Source of the DNA: Gammaproteobacteria bacterium
GTDB lineage: Bacteria > Pseudomonadota > Gammaproteobacteria > Pseudomonadales > Azotimanducaceae_A
Assembly (NCBI GenBank): GCA_026713405.1
Contig: JAPOON010000219.1
Span: forward strand, 1-6,664
Direction of reading: 5' to 3'
DNA length: 6,664 bases
Both the position numbers and the translations under genes were made by a program. Shown here piece after piece: positions 1-6,664 of this stretch. The notes beneath the pieces are model-generated. The model saw nothing but the letters and a program-made list of their open reading frames with translations. It was not told the DNA's origin and searched no databases. Numbering within the stretch: position 1 is the first letter of the stretch; each line of letters opens with the position of its first letter.

Positions 1-195
1 GGCCACGGAACCGGGTACGGGGATGACGCGGCCGTTGTCCGACCCGACGGCCTCCACCGTTTCGGCAAGCGCGCTCTCATTGGTGCCGTTGACGATGACC
101 GAAGCGCCTTCCGCGGCGGCGGCAATCGCGAACGCCCGGCCCAGTCCCCGGGAAGACCCGGTGATCACCATGCGTTTTCCGTCGAGGTGTCCCAC
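1..195 (-). CDS. Short-chain dehydrogenase/reductase (SDR), N-terminal fragment cut by the window edge
   Basis: The fragment shows the N-terminal half of a Rossmann fold. It opens with VGHLDGKRMVITG, in the usual SDR pattern of L-x-GK before the first beta strand. The cofactor motif TGxxxGxG follows as TGSSRGLG at residues 12-19, then a second strand VIVNGTNE at about residues 33-40. Arg16 inside the glycine motif is often seen in NADP(H)-using members, so NADP(H) is somewhat favoured. The catalytic Asn/Ser/Tyr/Lys lie outside the window, so activity and substrate cannot be judged. GTG at 195-193 is chosen as start because it keeps the canonical strand lead-in; an ATG at 171-169 would begin at the first strand itself. 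No clear Shine-Dalgarno precedes the GTG. It lies 5 nt after the P450 stop, which suggests translational coupling. A role in oxidising or reducing the P450 product is an inference from this context. Confidence 0.9.
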   Translation of the reverse strand, partial: MGHLDGKRMVITGSSRGLGRAFAIAAAAEGASVIVNGTNESALAETVEAVGSDNGRVIPVPGSVA

Positions 196-200
196 GGCGG

Positions 201-1490
201 TCAGTACCAGGAGGCGCCGGGCTCATGGCGCCCGGCATTCCGTACATCGAAAGTGATCTGCAACTCCTTCAAGCCGCGGAGAAAACTGCTCGGCAGGTGC
301 TCGAACCGGTCCGCCGGGTCCTTGAGGCGGATATTGTCCAGGCGGTTCAGCAGGACGGTGAAGGTCGAGAACATTTCCTGGCGGGCAAGTGCGGCCCCCG
401 GGCAGTGATGGGGGCCGGACCCGAAGGCGAGGTGAGCCCCAATCTTGCTGCGCTCGATATCGAACGTTTCCCCGTCCTCGAAAACCGCCTCGTCCCGGTT
501 CGCCGACGCATAGCCCAGCGCCAGTGACGAGCCCTTCGGCAGTTTCACCCCGCCGAGTTCGGTGTCCTGAGTGGTGACGCGCCAGAGGTGAATCACCGGC
601 GACTCGTAACGCAGGGTTTCCTCGATGAAGTTGCGCAGCAGCTTTTCGTCGCCATGCAATCGCTCCATGGTGCCCGGGCGCTGCAGCAGCAGCATCAGCC
701 CCGAGGCGATGGCGTTGGTGGTGGTCTCGTTGCCCCCGGTCAGCAGCTGGTCGAGCAGGTCGAGCAGTTCGTGCATGGTGAGGTGGCGTTCCTCGCCGGT
801 TTCCTTATCGGCAATGGTGGCGTGCACCACGTCGGAAATGATGTCGTCGCGGGGTTGGCGCCGGCGTTCTTCGATGATGCCCGCGAAGAAACGTTGCGCC
901 TGAACCACCAGCTTGCCGCATTCCAGCGCTTCCGCCTCGTCGATATAGCCGCCGCCCGGCGCCAGCATCGCGTCCGACCACTTCTTGAGGTCCCCGATTC
1001 TTTCACGGGGGACGCCCAGTTGATCGGCGATGACCGTGCAGGGCAGCGGAACCGAAAACTCCCGAACGAAGTCGCACTCGCCGCGCTGGATGAACCCGTC
1101 CACCAGGTCGTTGACGATGGTCTCGACATAGGCGGTCATGCCGCGGATGCGCTTGACGGAGAAGGCGTGGTTGATGAGTTTGCGGTATCTCGTGTGCTCG
1201 GGCGGGTCGGTGCGCTGCAGGGTGTGCACCCGCTGCCAGCCGTGCTCGCTGCGGTAGCTCTCCGCCACATCGCGGGTGCCGCCGCGGCTATCAGCGAACG
1301 CGTAGATCTGGTTGGAGAAGATCTGCGGGTTCTTCTTGACGTGGCGCAGGTCCTCGTAGCGGGAAACGTACCAGGCGCCGATTTCCGGCATGTAGTAAAC
1401 CGGGGCCTCGCGCCGTATCGCCTGGAAGTAGGGGAACGGGCACTCTCGGGTGGCGTCGTCGAACAGGTTGTAATCCGCGAGCGGTTTCAT
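201..1490 (-). CDS. Cytochrome P450, bacterial soluble class
   Basis: This is a complete 429-residue P450, a normal length for soluble bacterial enzymes, with no signal peptide or membrane anchor. Visible landmarks, in order: a helix-C segment DPPEHTRYRK at 95-104, whose His and Arg usually contact heme propionates; the I-helix oxygen-activation motif GGNETT at 252-257 with the acid-alcohol pair Glu255-Thr256; the ExxR motif ETLR at 291-294; and the heme-binding loop FGSGPHHCPG at 356-365 with Cys363 as the axial thiolate ligand. All key residues are present, so it should be an active heme monooxygenase fed electrons by a ferredoxin and ferredoxin reductase. Neither partner is encoded in this window. 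The ATG is preceded by AGGAG (plus strand 1500-1504) with a 9-nt spacer. The gene is followed after 5 nt by an SDR gene, typical of small catabolic or tailoring cassettes. The CYP family number and substrate cannot be assigned by eye. Confidence 0.96.
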   Translation of the reverse strand: MKPLADYNLFDDATRECPFPYFQAIRREAPVYYMPEIGAWYVSRYEDLRHVKKNPQIFSNQIYAFADSRGGTRDVAESYRSEHGWQRVHTLQRTDPPEHTRYRKLINHAFSVKRIRGMTAYVETIVNDLVDGFIQRGECDFVREFSVPLPCTVIADQLGVPRERIGDLKKWSDAMLAPGGGYIDEAEALECGKLVVQAQRFFAGIIEERRRQPRDDIISDVVHATIADKETGEERHLTMHELLDLLDQLLTGGNETTTNAIASGLMLLLQRPGTMERLHGDEKLLRNFIEETLRYESPVIHLWRVTTQDTELGGVKLPKGSSLALGYASANRDEAVFEDGETFDIERSKIGAHLAFGSGPHHCPGAALARQEMFSTFTVLLNRLDNIRLKDPADRFEHLPSSFLRGLKELQITFDVRNAGRHEPGASWY

Positions 1491-1549
1491 GCAGCAACAC
1501 TCCTCTGCCTGGATCTGAACATTTGGGGCTCGGCCGGGGCTTGCTTTTC

Positions 1550-1577
1550 AATATAGATGAAAGCGGGTTCCGCTGAA
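1550..1577 (-). promoter_or_regulatory. Candidate promoter for the P450-SDR unit
   Basis: On the minus strand, a TATATT hexamer (plus 1555-1550) resembles a -10 box. A weak TTCAGC (plus 1577-1572) sits 16 bp upstream of it as a possible -35. This would start transcription about 50 nt before the P450 ATG. The weak -35 lies inside a small inverted repeat, GTTC-N4-GAAC (1567-1578). It is 3 bp from the tandem direct repeat at 1581-1617, an arrangement expected when an activator helps recruit polymerase. The call rests on consensus matching by eye only. Confidence 0.4.
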
Positions 1578-1580
1578 CAG

Positions 1581-1617
1581 CCTGCGTACGCGCAGATACC
1601 CTGCGTAAGCGCGGATA
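1581..1617. repeat. Tandem 18-bp direct repeat, probable regulator binding site
   Basis: Two copies, CCTGCGTACGCGCAGATA (1581-1598) and CCTGCGTAAGCGCGGATA (1600-1617), match at 16 of 18 positions and are offset by 19 bp. The first copy contains the 8-bp palindrome GCGTACGC (1584-1591). The pair lies in the only non-coding gap between the Nudix and P450 genes, directly upstream of the candidate P450 promoter. Two sites in the same orientation about two helical turns apart suit a regulator binding as a side-by-side dimer or as two dimers. No regulator gene lies in the window, so its family is unknown. Confidence 0.6.
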
Positions 1618-1660
1618 AACGGAACAAGCGTTTGGAGACATGAGGTTCCCGAGCGCGGGG

Positions 1661-2095
1661 TCAGTCCCAGCGAAACTCCCGGAACCAGCGGCCGGGCGGC
1701 ATTGCGAGGGCATCGACCAGCCATGGTGTCACCCTGGCCGGCAGGTCGTCGCGCCCCGCCCAGCAACAGCCGTCGAACAACTCCGGCTCGTTGACGCGCG
1801 GTTCGCCCTCGAATCGATGCGACTCGAACACGAAGTTCAGGCCCTGGTGGCTGCCGGAGATGTACGGCAGGACGCAGCGCGGCTCGATGTCCTGCGGCAC
1901 CGCCCCCGTCTCTTCCCGGCACTCCCTGACCGCGGCTTCGCTGACACTTTCGCCCCGGCGCAGATGGCCGCCCGGCAGGCCGTAATAGCCGTCCATGAAA
2001 CCCGTATGCGCACGCCGCAGCAGGAACAAACGGCTGTCGCGCATCAGCAGGATGTGCACGACGACAGGAAATCCGTCGCGCTCCGGAAGGGCCAA
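1661..2095 (-). CDS. Nudix (MutT-like) hydrolase
   Basis: The 144-residue product carries a textbook Nudix box, G-x5-E-x7-REUxEExGU, at residues 43-65: Gly43, Glu49, then RECREETGA from 57 to 65, with Glu58, Glu61 and Glu62 available to bind Mg2+. The preceding strands VVVHILLMRD (11-20) and the segment GFMDGYYGLPGG (32-43) fit the beginning of a single-domain Nudix fold. Such enzymes hydrolyse a nucleoside diphosphate linked to another moiety in the cytoplasm. The substrate (oxidised dNTP, ADP-ribose, nucleotide sugar or other) cannot be told from the box. TTG is taken as start because it follows the Shine-Dalgarno GAGGAGG and an in-frame stop lies 9 nt upstream; the next start-like codons (GTG at residue 13, ATG at residue 18) fall within the first strand. 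The gene faces away from gltB and is 170 bp ahead of the P450. No functional link to either neighbour is evident. Confidence 0.93.
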   Translation of the reverse strand: MALPERDGFPVVVHILLMRDSRLFLLRRAHTGFMDGYYGLPGGHLRRGESVSEAAVRECREETGAVPQDIEPRCVLPYISGSHQGLNFVFESHRFEGEPRVNEPELFDGCCWAGRDDLPARVTPWLVDALAMPPGRWFREFRWD

Positions 2096-2099
2096 GATT

Positions 2100-2106
2100 C
2101 CTCCTC
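2100..2106 (-). promoter_or_regulatory. Shine-Dalgarno that fixes the TTG start of the Nudix gene
   Basis: The minus strand reads GAGGAGG-AATC-TTG, so a near-perfect anti-16S match ends 4 nt before the TTG codon at 2095-2093. An in-frame TGA sits just upstream of this site. The TTG is therefore the most upstream usable start, and the strong site may compensate for the weak start codon. Confidence 0.75.
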
Positions 2107-2177
2107 ACAGGCAAGCGGTCCGTCATGGTGGGCCGTGCGGCAACTTGATTCAACCGCGTTTTTTTGGGATGTTTGTG

Positions 2178-2199
2178 GGTTCGCGTTTCGGCGCGAGCC
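2178..2199. repeat. Inverted repeat with possible 8-bp stem
   Basis: On the plus strand, GGTTCGCG (2178-2185) can pair with CGCGAGCC (2192-2199), with one G-U wobble, around the 6-nt loop TTTCGG. It lies in the Nudix/gltB intergenic region, and no T-run follows on either strand, so it is not a classic terminator. It could be an operator or, if transcribed, part of a gltB leader structure. In GC-rich DNA a repeat of this size can arise by chance. Confidence 0.35.
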
Positions 2200-2278
2200 G
2201 TTCCCTTGCCGGTAGCTTCGAACAATGACAAGACGCGATTGAGGCAAGTGGTCAACGGTCAGTTGTTCGGCGGTTCTT

Positions 2279-2297
2279 CCCGCGCACGGTGCGCGGG
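2279..2297. repeat. Perfect 9-bp inverted repeat in the gltB leader
   Basis: CCCGCGCAC (2279-2287) and GTGCGCGGG (2289-2297) are exact reverse complements around a single G, forming a 19-bp dyad. As RNA it would fold as a 7-bp all-GC stem with an ACGGU loop, ending 44 nt before the gltB ATG. It has no U-tract and does not cover the Shine-Dalgarno. A dimeric repressor or activator site, or a leader hairpin, are both possible. Confidence 0.55.
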
Positions 2298-2329
2298 CAG
2301 CCCAGCGGAATCCCATTGGACATCGGCAT

Positions 2330-2335
2330 GAGGGG
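2330..2335 (+). promoter_or_regulatory. gltB ribosome binding site
   Basis: The sequence GAGGGG lies 6 nt ahead of the ATG at 2342. No in-frame ATG, GTG or TTG was seen in the 30 bp upstream. The placement gives a 23-residue propeptide before the catalytic cysteine, which supports this start. Confidence 0.7.
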
Positions 2336-2341
2336 CTGTCA

Positions 2342-5300
2342 ATGACAGCGAAGATACCCGGCCTGCCTCCGAAGCAGGGCCTGTACGATCCGGCTTTCGA
2401 GAAGGATAGCTGCGGCGTCGGCTTTATCTGCGACATCAAGGGCCGCCCGAGCCGGGGCATCGTCGAGGATGCCCTGTCCATGAACTGCTGCATGGAGCAT
2501 CGCGGAGGCCTCGGCTACGAGAAGAACACCGGCGACGGCGCCGGCATTCTGCTCGGCCTGCCGGACCGCTTCCTGCGCCGGGCCGCCCGGGACGAACTCG
2601 GCATCGCCCTGCCCGCGCGCGGCAGCTACGGCGTCGGCATCGTCTTTCTGCCCACCGATGCCGGCGAACGCGAGACCTGCCGGCGCGTCCTGGAAGCGGA
2701 AATCGCGGATGCCGGCCAGCGGCTGCTCGGCTGGCGGGAACTGCCCACCGACCCGGACGGGGCCGACATCGGCAACGCGGCCCGGGCAGCCATGCCGCAC
2801 ATGGCGCAGCTCTTCATCGGCACCGATGCCGGCAACCCCCTCACCGGCGATGAGTTCGAGCGCAAGCTGTACCTGATCCGCAAGCATGCCACCCACCTGC
2901 TGCGCAGCGATACGAGCCTTGAGCAACGGCAGTCGTTCTACGTCTGTTCCCTGTCCTCCAAGGTGATCGTCTACAAGGGCATGCTGACGCCGATCCAGAT
3001 GGCGCCCTTCTTCAGGGACCTGAGCGAACCGGATTTCGAGTCGCACCTGGCCATGGTGCACTCGCGTTTCAGCACCAATACCTTCCCCTCGTGGGACCGG
3101 GCGCAGCCCAACCGGTTCATGAGCCACAACGGCGAGATCAACACCCTGCTCGGCAACGAGAACGCCATGAACGCGCGCCAGGGCGTGGTCTCCTCGCCGC
3201 TCTTCGGCGACGACATCGAGAAGCTGTTCCCCGTGGTGGAGCCCGACTGCTCCGACTCCGGCACCTTCGACAACGTTCTGGAATTCCTGCTGATGACCGG
3301 GCGCAAGCTGCAGGAAGCGGTGCTGATGATGATTCCCGAGGCCTGGCAGCAGCACGGCGCCATGGACCCGGCCCGGCGCGCCTTCTACGAATACCACTCC
3401 TGCCTGATGGAACCCTGGGACGGCCCGGCTTCCATCGCCTTTACCGACGGCACCTACATCGGCGCCGTGCTCGACCGCAACGGGCTCCGGCCCAGCCGCT
3501 ACTACATCACCGACGACGACCGCTGCATCATGGCCTCGGAGGTCGGCGTGGTGCGGGTCGACCCGGCAACGGTGGTGGAGAAGGGGCGGCTGCAGCCGGG
3601 CCGCATCTTTCTCATCGACTTCGACCAGGGCCGCATGATCCCCGACGAGGAGATCAAGTCGGAGTGGGCCGGCGCCCGCCCGTACGCCGCCTGGCTGGAA
3701 AAGCAGCGCATCGAACTCGACGAACTGCCGGCAGCCCAGGCTCCGGCGCCCGATTCATCGACACTGACCGCCCGCATGAACGCCTTCGGCTACACCGTAG
3801 AGACCATGCAGATCATGTTGCAGCCCCTGGTCAAGGAGTTGCGCGACCCGCTCGGCTCCATGGGCAACGATGCGGCGCTGGCGGTGATGTCCGACAAGCC
3901 GCGCATGCTCTACGACTACTTCAAGCAGCGTTTCGCCCAGGTGACCAACCCCGCCATCGATTCCATCCGCGAGGAAGTGATCATGGCGCTGGAGTGCTAT
4001 TGCGGCCCGGAACGGAACCTGCTGGAAACCACGGAAGCCCATGCGCACCGGTTGCGCATCCCCCACCCGATACTCTCGAACGACGAACTGGCCGCCATCC
4101 GGCATCTCGATCACCGGGGCTGGAGAACCGCGACCATCGATATCACATTTCCGGCCGGATCGGGCAGAGGCGGCCTCGAGGCGGCCCTGGACAGGATCTC
4201 CGCCGAGGCGAGCCGTGCCATCGAAGACGGCTACAGCCTCATCGTGCTGTCCGACCGCGCCGTCGGCCCCGAGCGCGTACCGATCAGCGCGCTGCTTGCC
4301 GTCGGAACGGTGCATCATCACCTGGTCGCAACCCACGCGCGCACCCGCATCGGCATCGTCCTGGAAACCGGCGAGGCGCGCGAGGTGCACCATCACTGCC
4401 TGCTCACCGGTTACGGCGCCGATGCCATCAACCCCTACCTGGCGTTCGAGGCGCTGTGGGATTCCCGGGAACAGGGCTACCTGGACGACGCCTCGCATAT
4501 CGCCAACAACGAGGACGTGATCGCCGCCTACCGCAAGGGCACGGCCAAGGGCATGCTCAAGGTCATGGCGAAGATGGGCATCTCCACCCTGCAATCCTAC
4601 AAGGGCGCCCAGATCTTCGAGGCGGTAGGGCTGGCCGACGATGTCATCGAACGGGCATTCCGGGGTACTGCCAGCCGCGTTCAGGGCGTGGGCCTGGGAG
4701 TGCTTGCCGAGGAGATGGAACGCCGCCATGCACTCGGCTATCCCGGGCGGAACCTCAGCGTCGCAGTCCTGCCCAATCCCGGCGACTTTCACTGGCGCCG
4801 GCACGGCGACACCCACATGTGGGACCCCCAGGCCATCGCCGACCTGCAGGTGGCCTCCCGGGCGAACGACGAGAGCGCCTACTGGCGCTTCGCCGAACAC
4901 GTCAACCGGGAGAACACGGCCAACGCCAACCTGCGCGGGCTGCTGGCCTTCCGGAGCGGCGCCAACGGCGGCTCCATCGACCTTGACGACGTGGAGCCCG
5001 AAAGCGAGATCGTCAAGCGCTTCGCCACCGGCGCCATGAGCTTCGGCTCCATCAGCGCCGAGGCCCACGAGTCGCTGGCCATCGCCATGAACCGCATCGG
5101 CGGCAAGTCGAATACCGGCGAGGGCGGGGAAGACGCGCGCCGCTTCACGCCGCTGCCCAACGGCGATTCGAAGCGCAGCGCCATCAAGCAGGTGGCCAGC
5201 GGCCGCTTCGGCGTCACCATCGACTACCTGACCAACGCCGACGAACTGCAGATCAAGATCGTCCAGGGCGCCAAGCCCGGGGAGGGCGGCGAACTGCCCG

Positions 5301-6664
5301 GCCACAAGGTGGACGAGATCATTGCGGGCATCCGTCACTCGACGCCCGGCGTGGGGCTCATCAGTCCGCCGCCGCACCACGACATCTATTCCATCGAAGA
5401 CATCGCGCAGCTCATCCACGACCTCAAGAACGGCAACCCCGAGGCGCGCATCAGCGTCAAGCTCGGCGCGGAAGTCGGCGTGGGCGCAGTTGCCGCGGGC
5501 GTCACCAAGGCACGCTCGGATCACCTGGTCATCGCCGGCGATTCCGGCGGTACCGGCGCATCGCCGCTGACGTCCATCAAGCATGCCGGGCTGCCCTGGG
5601 AACTCGGAATCGCCGAGACCCACCAGACCCTGGTCGTCAACAACCTGCGATCCCGCGTCGTCCTGCAGACCGACGGCCAGCTCAAGACCGGCCGCGATGT
5701 GGCCGTCGCCTGCCTGCTCGGCGCCGAGGAGTTCGGCTTCGCCACGGCGCCGCTGGTCACCCTGGGCTGCATCATGATGCGCAAGTGCCACCTGAATACC
5801 TGTCCGGTGGGCATCGCCACCCAGGATCCGGCCTTGAGAAAGAAGTTCGAGGGCGAGCCCGAGCACGTGATCAACTATTTCTTCATGGTCGCGAAGGAGT
5901 TGCGGCAGCTCATGGCCGAGCTCGGCTTCCGCACGGTCAACGAAATGGTCGGGCGCGTGGATGCGCTGGAAGTCACCGACGCCGTCGAGCACTGGAAAGC
6001 CAGGGGCATCGACCTCACCGAGATGCTGACGCCCGCCTCGGTGCCACCGGAGTTCCTGGGCAGCTACGCCATGCACGACCAGGACCACGGCCTCGACCGT
6101 GCGCTGGACAACCGCCTGATCGAGCTCGCAAGCCCCGCGCTGGAACGCGGCGAGAAGGTCTATCACGAGATGCCCATCGTCAACACGAACCGGGTCGTGG
6201 GCGGCATGCTCTCCAATGCCATCATCAGGCGCTGCGGCCCGCAGATGCTTCCGGAGGGCACCGTGCACTTCAAGTTCAGGGGCAGCGCCGGCCAGAGCTT
6301 CGGTTGCTGGCTAGCCCGCGGCGTCACCCTGGAAGTGGAGGGGGACGCCAACGACTACGTGGGCAAGGGCCTGTCCGGGGGGCGGCTCGTCATTTATCCG
6401 CCCCGCGAGTCGCGGTTCGTGCCCGAAGACAACGTGCTGGTCGGCAACGTGGTGCTGTACGGCGCCACGTCCGGCGAATGCTTCTTCCGCGGCGTTGCGG
6501 CGGAACGGTTCTGCGTGCGCAACAGCGGTGCGCGGGCGGTGATCGAAGGCGTCGGCGACCACGGTTGCGAGTACATGACCGGCGGCCGCGTCGTCATCCT
6601 CGGCCCCACCGGCCGCAACTTCGCCGCCGGCATGAGCGGCGGCATCGCCTATGTCTGGAATCCC
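2342..6664 (+). CDS. gltB: Glutamate synthase (NADPH-type) large subunit, C-terminus cut by the window edge
   Basis: GltB converts glutamine plus 2-oxoglutarate to two glutamates in cytoplasmic ammonium assimilation. NADPH electrons arrive through the FAD subunit GltD. The 1441 visible codons show the full domain order. A 23-residue propeptide precedes the nucleophile Cys24 (KDS-CGVGF). The type II glutamine amidotransferase has HSRFSTNT at 240-247 and SHNGEIN at 261-267. A central domain follows, then the FMN barrel with MSFGSIS at 899-905, [12 protein letters not shown] at 920-931, [10 protein letters not shown] from 978 and SGGTG at 1068-1072. The 3Fe-4S cysteines are Cys1143, Cys1149 and Cys1154 in the C-x5-C-x4-C spacing of the family. 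The C-terminal beta-helix begins near GSAGQSFG at 1314-1321. Only 16 residues separate GEGGED from [10 protein letters not shown], so the longer ferredoxin-contact loop of Fd-GOGAT is absent. About 50-100 C-terminal residues are missing. No internal stop or frameshift was found. Confidence 0.98.
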   Translation, partial: MTAKIPGLPPKQGLYDPAFEKDSCGVGFICDIKGRPSRGIVEDALSMNCCMEHRGGLGYEKNTGDGAGILLGLPDRFLRRAARDELGIALPARGSYGVGIVFLPTDAGERETCRRVLEAEIADAGQRLLGWRELPTDPDGADIGNAARAAMPHMAQLFIGTDAGNPLTGDEFERKLYLIRKHATHLLRSDTSLEQRQSFYVCSLSSKVIVYKGMLTPIQMAPFFRDLSEPDFESHLAMVHSRFSTNTFPSWDRAQPNRFMSHNGEINTLLGNENAMNARQGVVSSPLFGDDIEKLFPVVEPDCSDSGTFDNVLEFLLMTGRKLQEAVLMMIPEAWQQHGAMDPARRAFYEYHSCLMEPWDGPASIAFTDGTYIGAVLDRNGLRPSRYYITDDDRCIMASEVGVVRVDPATVVEKGRLQPGRIFLIDFDQGRMIPDEEIKSEWAGARPYAAWLEKQRIELDELPAAQAPAPDSSTLTARMNAFGYTVETMQIMLQPLVKELRDPLGSMGNDAALAVMSDKPRMLYDYFKQRFAQVTNPAIDSIREEVIMALECYCGPERNLLETTEAHAHRLRIPHPILSNDELAAIRHLDHRGWRTATIDITFPAGSGRGGLEAALDRISAEASRAIEDGYSLIVLSDRAVGPERVPISALLAVGTVHHHLVATHARTRIGIVLETGEAREVHHHCLLTGYGADAINPYLAFEALWDSREQGYLDDASHIANNEDVIAAYRKGTAKGMLKVMAKMGISTLQSYKGAQIFEAVGLADDVIERAFRGTASRVQGVGLGVLAEEMERRHALGYPGRNLSVAVLPNPGDFHWRRHGDTHMWDPQAIADLQVASRANDESAYWRFAEHVNRENTANANLRGLLAFRSGANGGSIDLDDVEPESEIVKRFATGAMSFGSISAEAHESLAIAMNRIGGKSNTGEGGEDARRFTPLPNGDSKRSAIKQVASGRFGVTIDYLTNADELQIKIVQGAKPGEGGELPGHKVDEIIAGIRHSTPGVGLISPPPHHDIYSIEDIAQLIHDLKNGNPEARISVKLGAEVGVGAVAAGVTKARSDHLVIAGDSGGTGASPLTSIKHAGLPWELGIAETHQTLVVNNLRSRVVLQTDGQLKTGRDVAVACLLGAEEFGFATAPLVTLGCIMMRKCHLNTCPVGIATQDPALRKKFEGEPEHVINYFFMVAKELRQLMAELGFRTVNEMVGRVDALEVTDAVEHWKARGIDLTEMLTPASVPPEFLGSYAMHDQDHGLDRALDNRLIELASPALERGEKVYHEMPIVNTNRVVGGMLSNAIIRRCGPQMLPEGTVHFKFRGSAGQSFGCWLARGVTLEVEGDANDYVGKGLSGGRLVIYPPRESRFVPEDNVLVGNVVLYGATSGECFFRGVAAERFCVRNSGARAVIEGVGDHGCEYMTGGRVVILGPTGRNFAAGMSGGIAYVWNP

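Larger units (their letters stand above)
2096..2341. other. Divergent intergenic region between the Nudix gene and gltB
   Basis: These 246 bp separate the two divergently read genes and must contain the regulatory signals for both. The stretch holds a run of seven T (2159-2165), two GC-rich inverted repeats (2178-2199 and 2279-2297) and the gltB Shine-Dalgarno. No convincing -35/-10 pair could be placed on either strand, and no sigma-54 type GG-N10-GC promoter was recognised. No supported protein-coding or RNA gene was seen. Confidence 0.7.

Noticed and set aside
588..1556. A 322-codon plus-strand open frame opposite the P450
   Set aside because: The opposite strand encodes a P450 with all catalytic motifs. 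This frame shows only repetitive Val/Ala/Gly/Gln-rich sequence typical of a coding shadow.
1648..1659. Small hairpin CCCG-AGCG-CGGG just after the Nudix stop as a terminator
   Set aside because: The stem is only 4 bp and no T-run follows on the minus strand, so an intrinsic terminator is not supported.
2137..2165. Weak GCGG...CCGC pairing followed by seven T as a plus-strand terminator
   Set aside because: The stem is 4 bp with a large unpaired interior, and no plus-strand gene lies upstream for it to terminate.
2339..3397. A 352-codon minus-strand frame covering the gltB start
   Set aside because: It has no recognisable motif and covers the conserved GltB amidotransferase domain on the other strand. 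It is treated as a shadow.
3091..4986. A 631-codon plus-strand frame overlapping gltB in another phase
   Set aside because: It is Arg/Gly/Pro/Ala-rich, as expected from a shifted reading of GC-rich codons, with no domain. The gltB frame is continuous through it, so it does not signal a frameshift.
3755..6268. An 837-codon open frame on the minus strand, antisense to gltB
   Set aside because: It lies wholly inside the well-supported gltB, and its translation is low-complexity and rich in Ala, Gly, Asp, His, Val and Gln with no recognisable domain. Long antisense frames are common shadows of GC-rich genes.

Overview
This GC-rich bacterial window holds three minus-strand genes and, diverging from them, one long plus-strand gene. 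The GC-rich coding sequence, Shine-Dalgarno sites, GTG/TTG starts and an NADPH-type GltB point to a bacterium. A GC-rich proteobacterium is the best guess, but the taxon is not fixed by what can be seen here.

Left arm, read right to left on the minus strand: a Nudix hydrolase (2095-1661) with a TTG start behind a strong Shine-Dalgarno; a 170-bp gap with a candidate promoter and a near-perfect 18-bp tandem direct repeat; a complete cytochrome P450 (1490-201); and, 5 nt after the P450 stop, the first 65 codons of a short-chain dehydrogenase/reductase (SDR) that runs off the window at position 1. The P450 and SDR look like one translationally coupled unit. A hydroxylation followed by oxidoreduction of the resulting alcohol is plausible, but the substrate cannot be read from the sequence.

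Right arm, plus strand: after a 246-bp divergent intergenic region with two GC-rich inverted repeats, gltB (2342 to the right edge) encodes the large subunit of glutamate synthase. The 1441 visible codons cover the propeptide, glutamine amidotransferase, central, FMN/3Fe-4S and most of the C-terminal beta-helix domains. About 50-100 residues are missing beyond the edge. The short segment where ferredoxin-dependent enzymes carry an extra loop points to the NADPH-dependent (GltB/GltD) form, so gltD is expected next to it, most likely just downstream.

No CRISPR array, transposon, tRNA, rRNA or defence system was seen. Nothing in the coding content is an obviously new system. The signals most worth following are the tandem operator-like repeat upstream of the P450 and the 19-bp palindrome in the gltB leader. 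The long ORFs antisense to gltB and to the P450 are best read as high-GC coding shadows.
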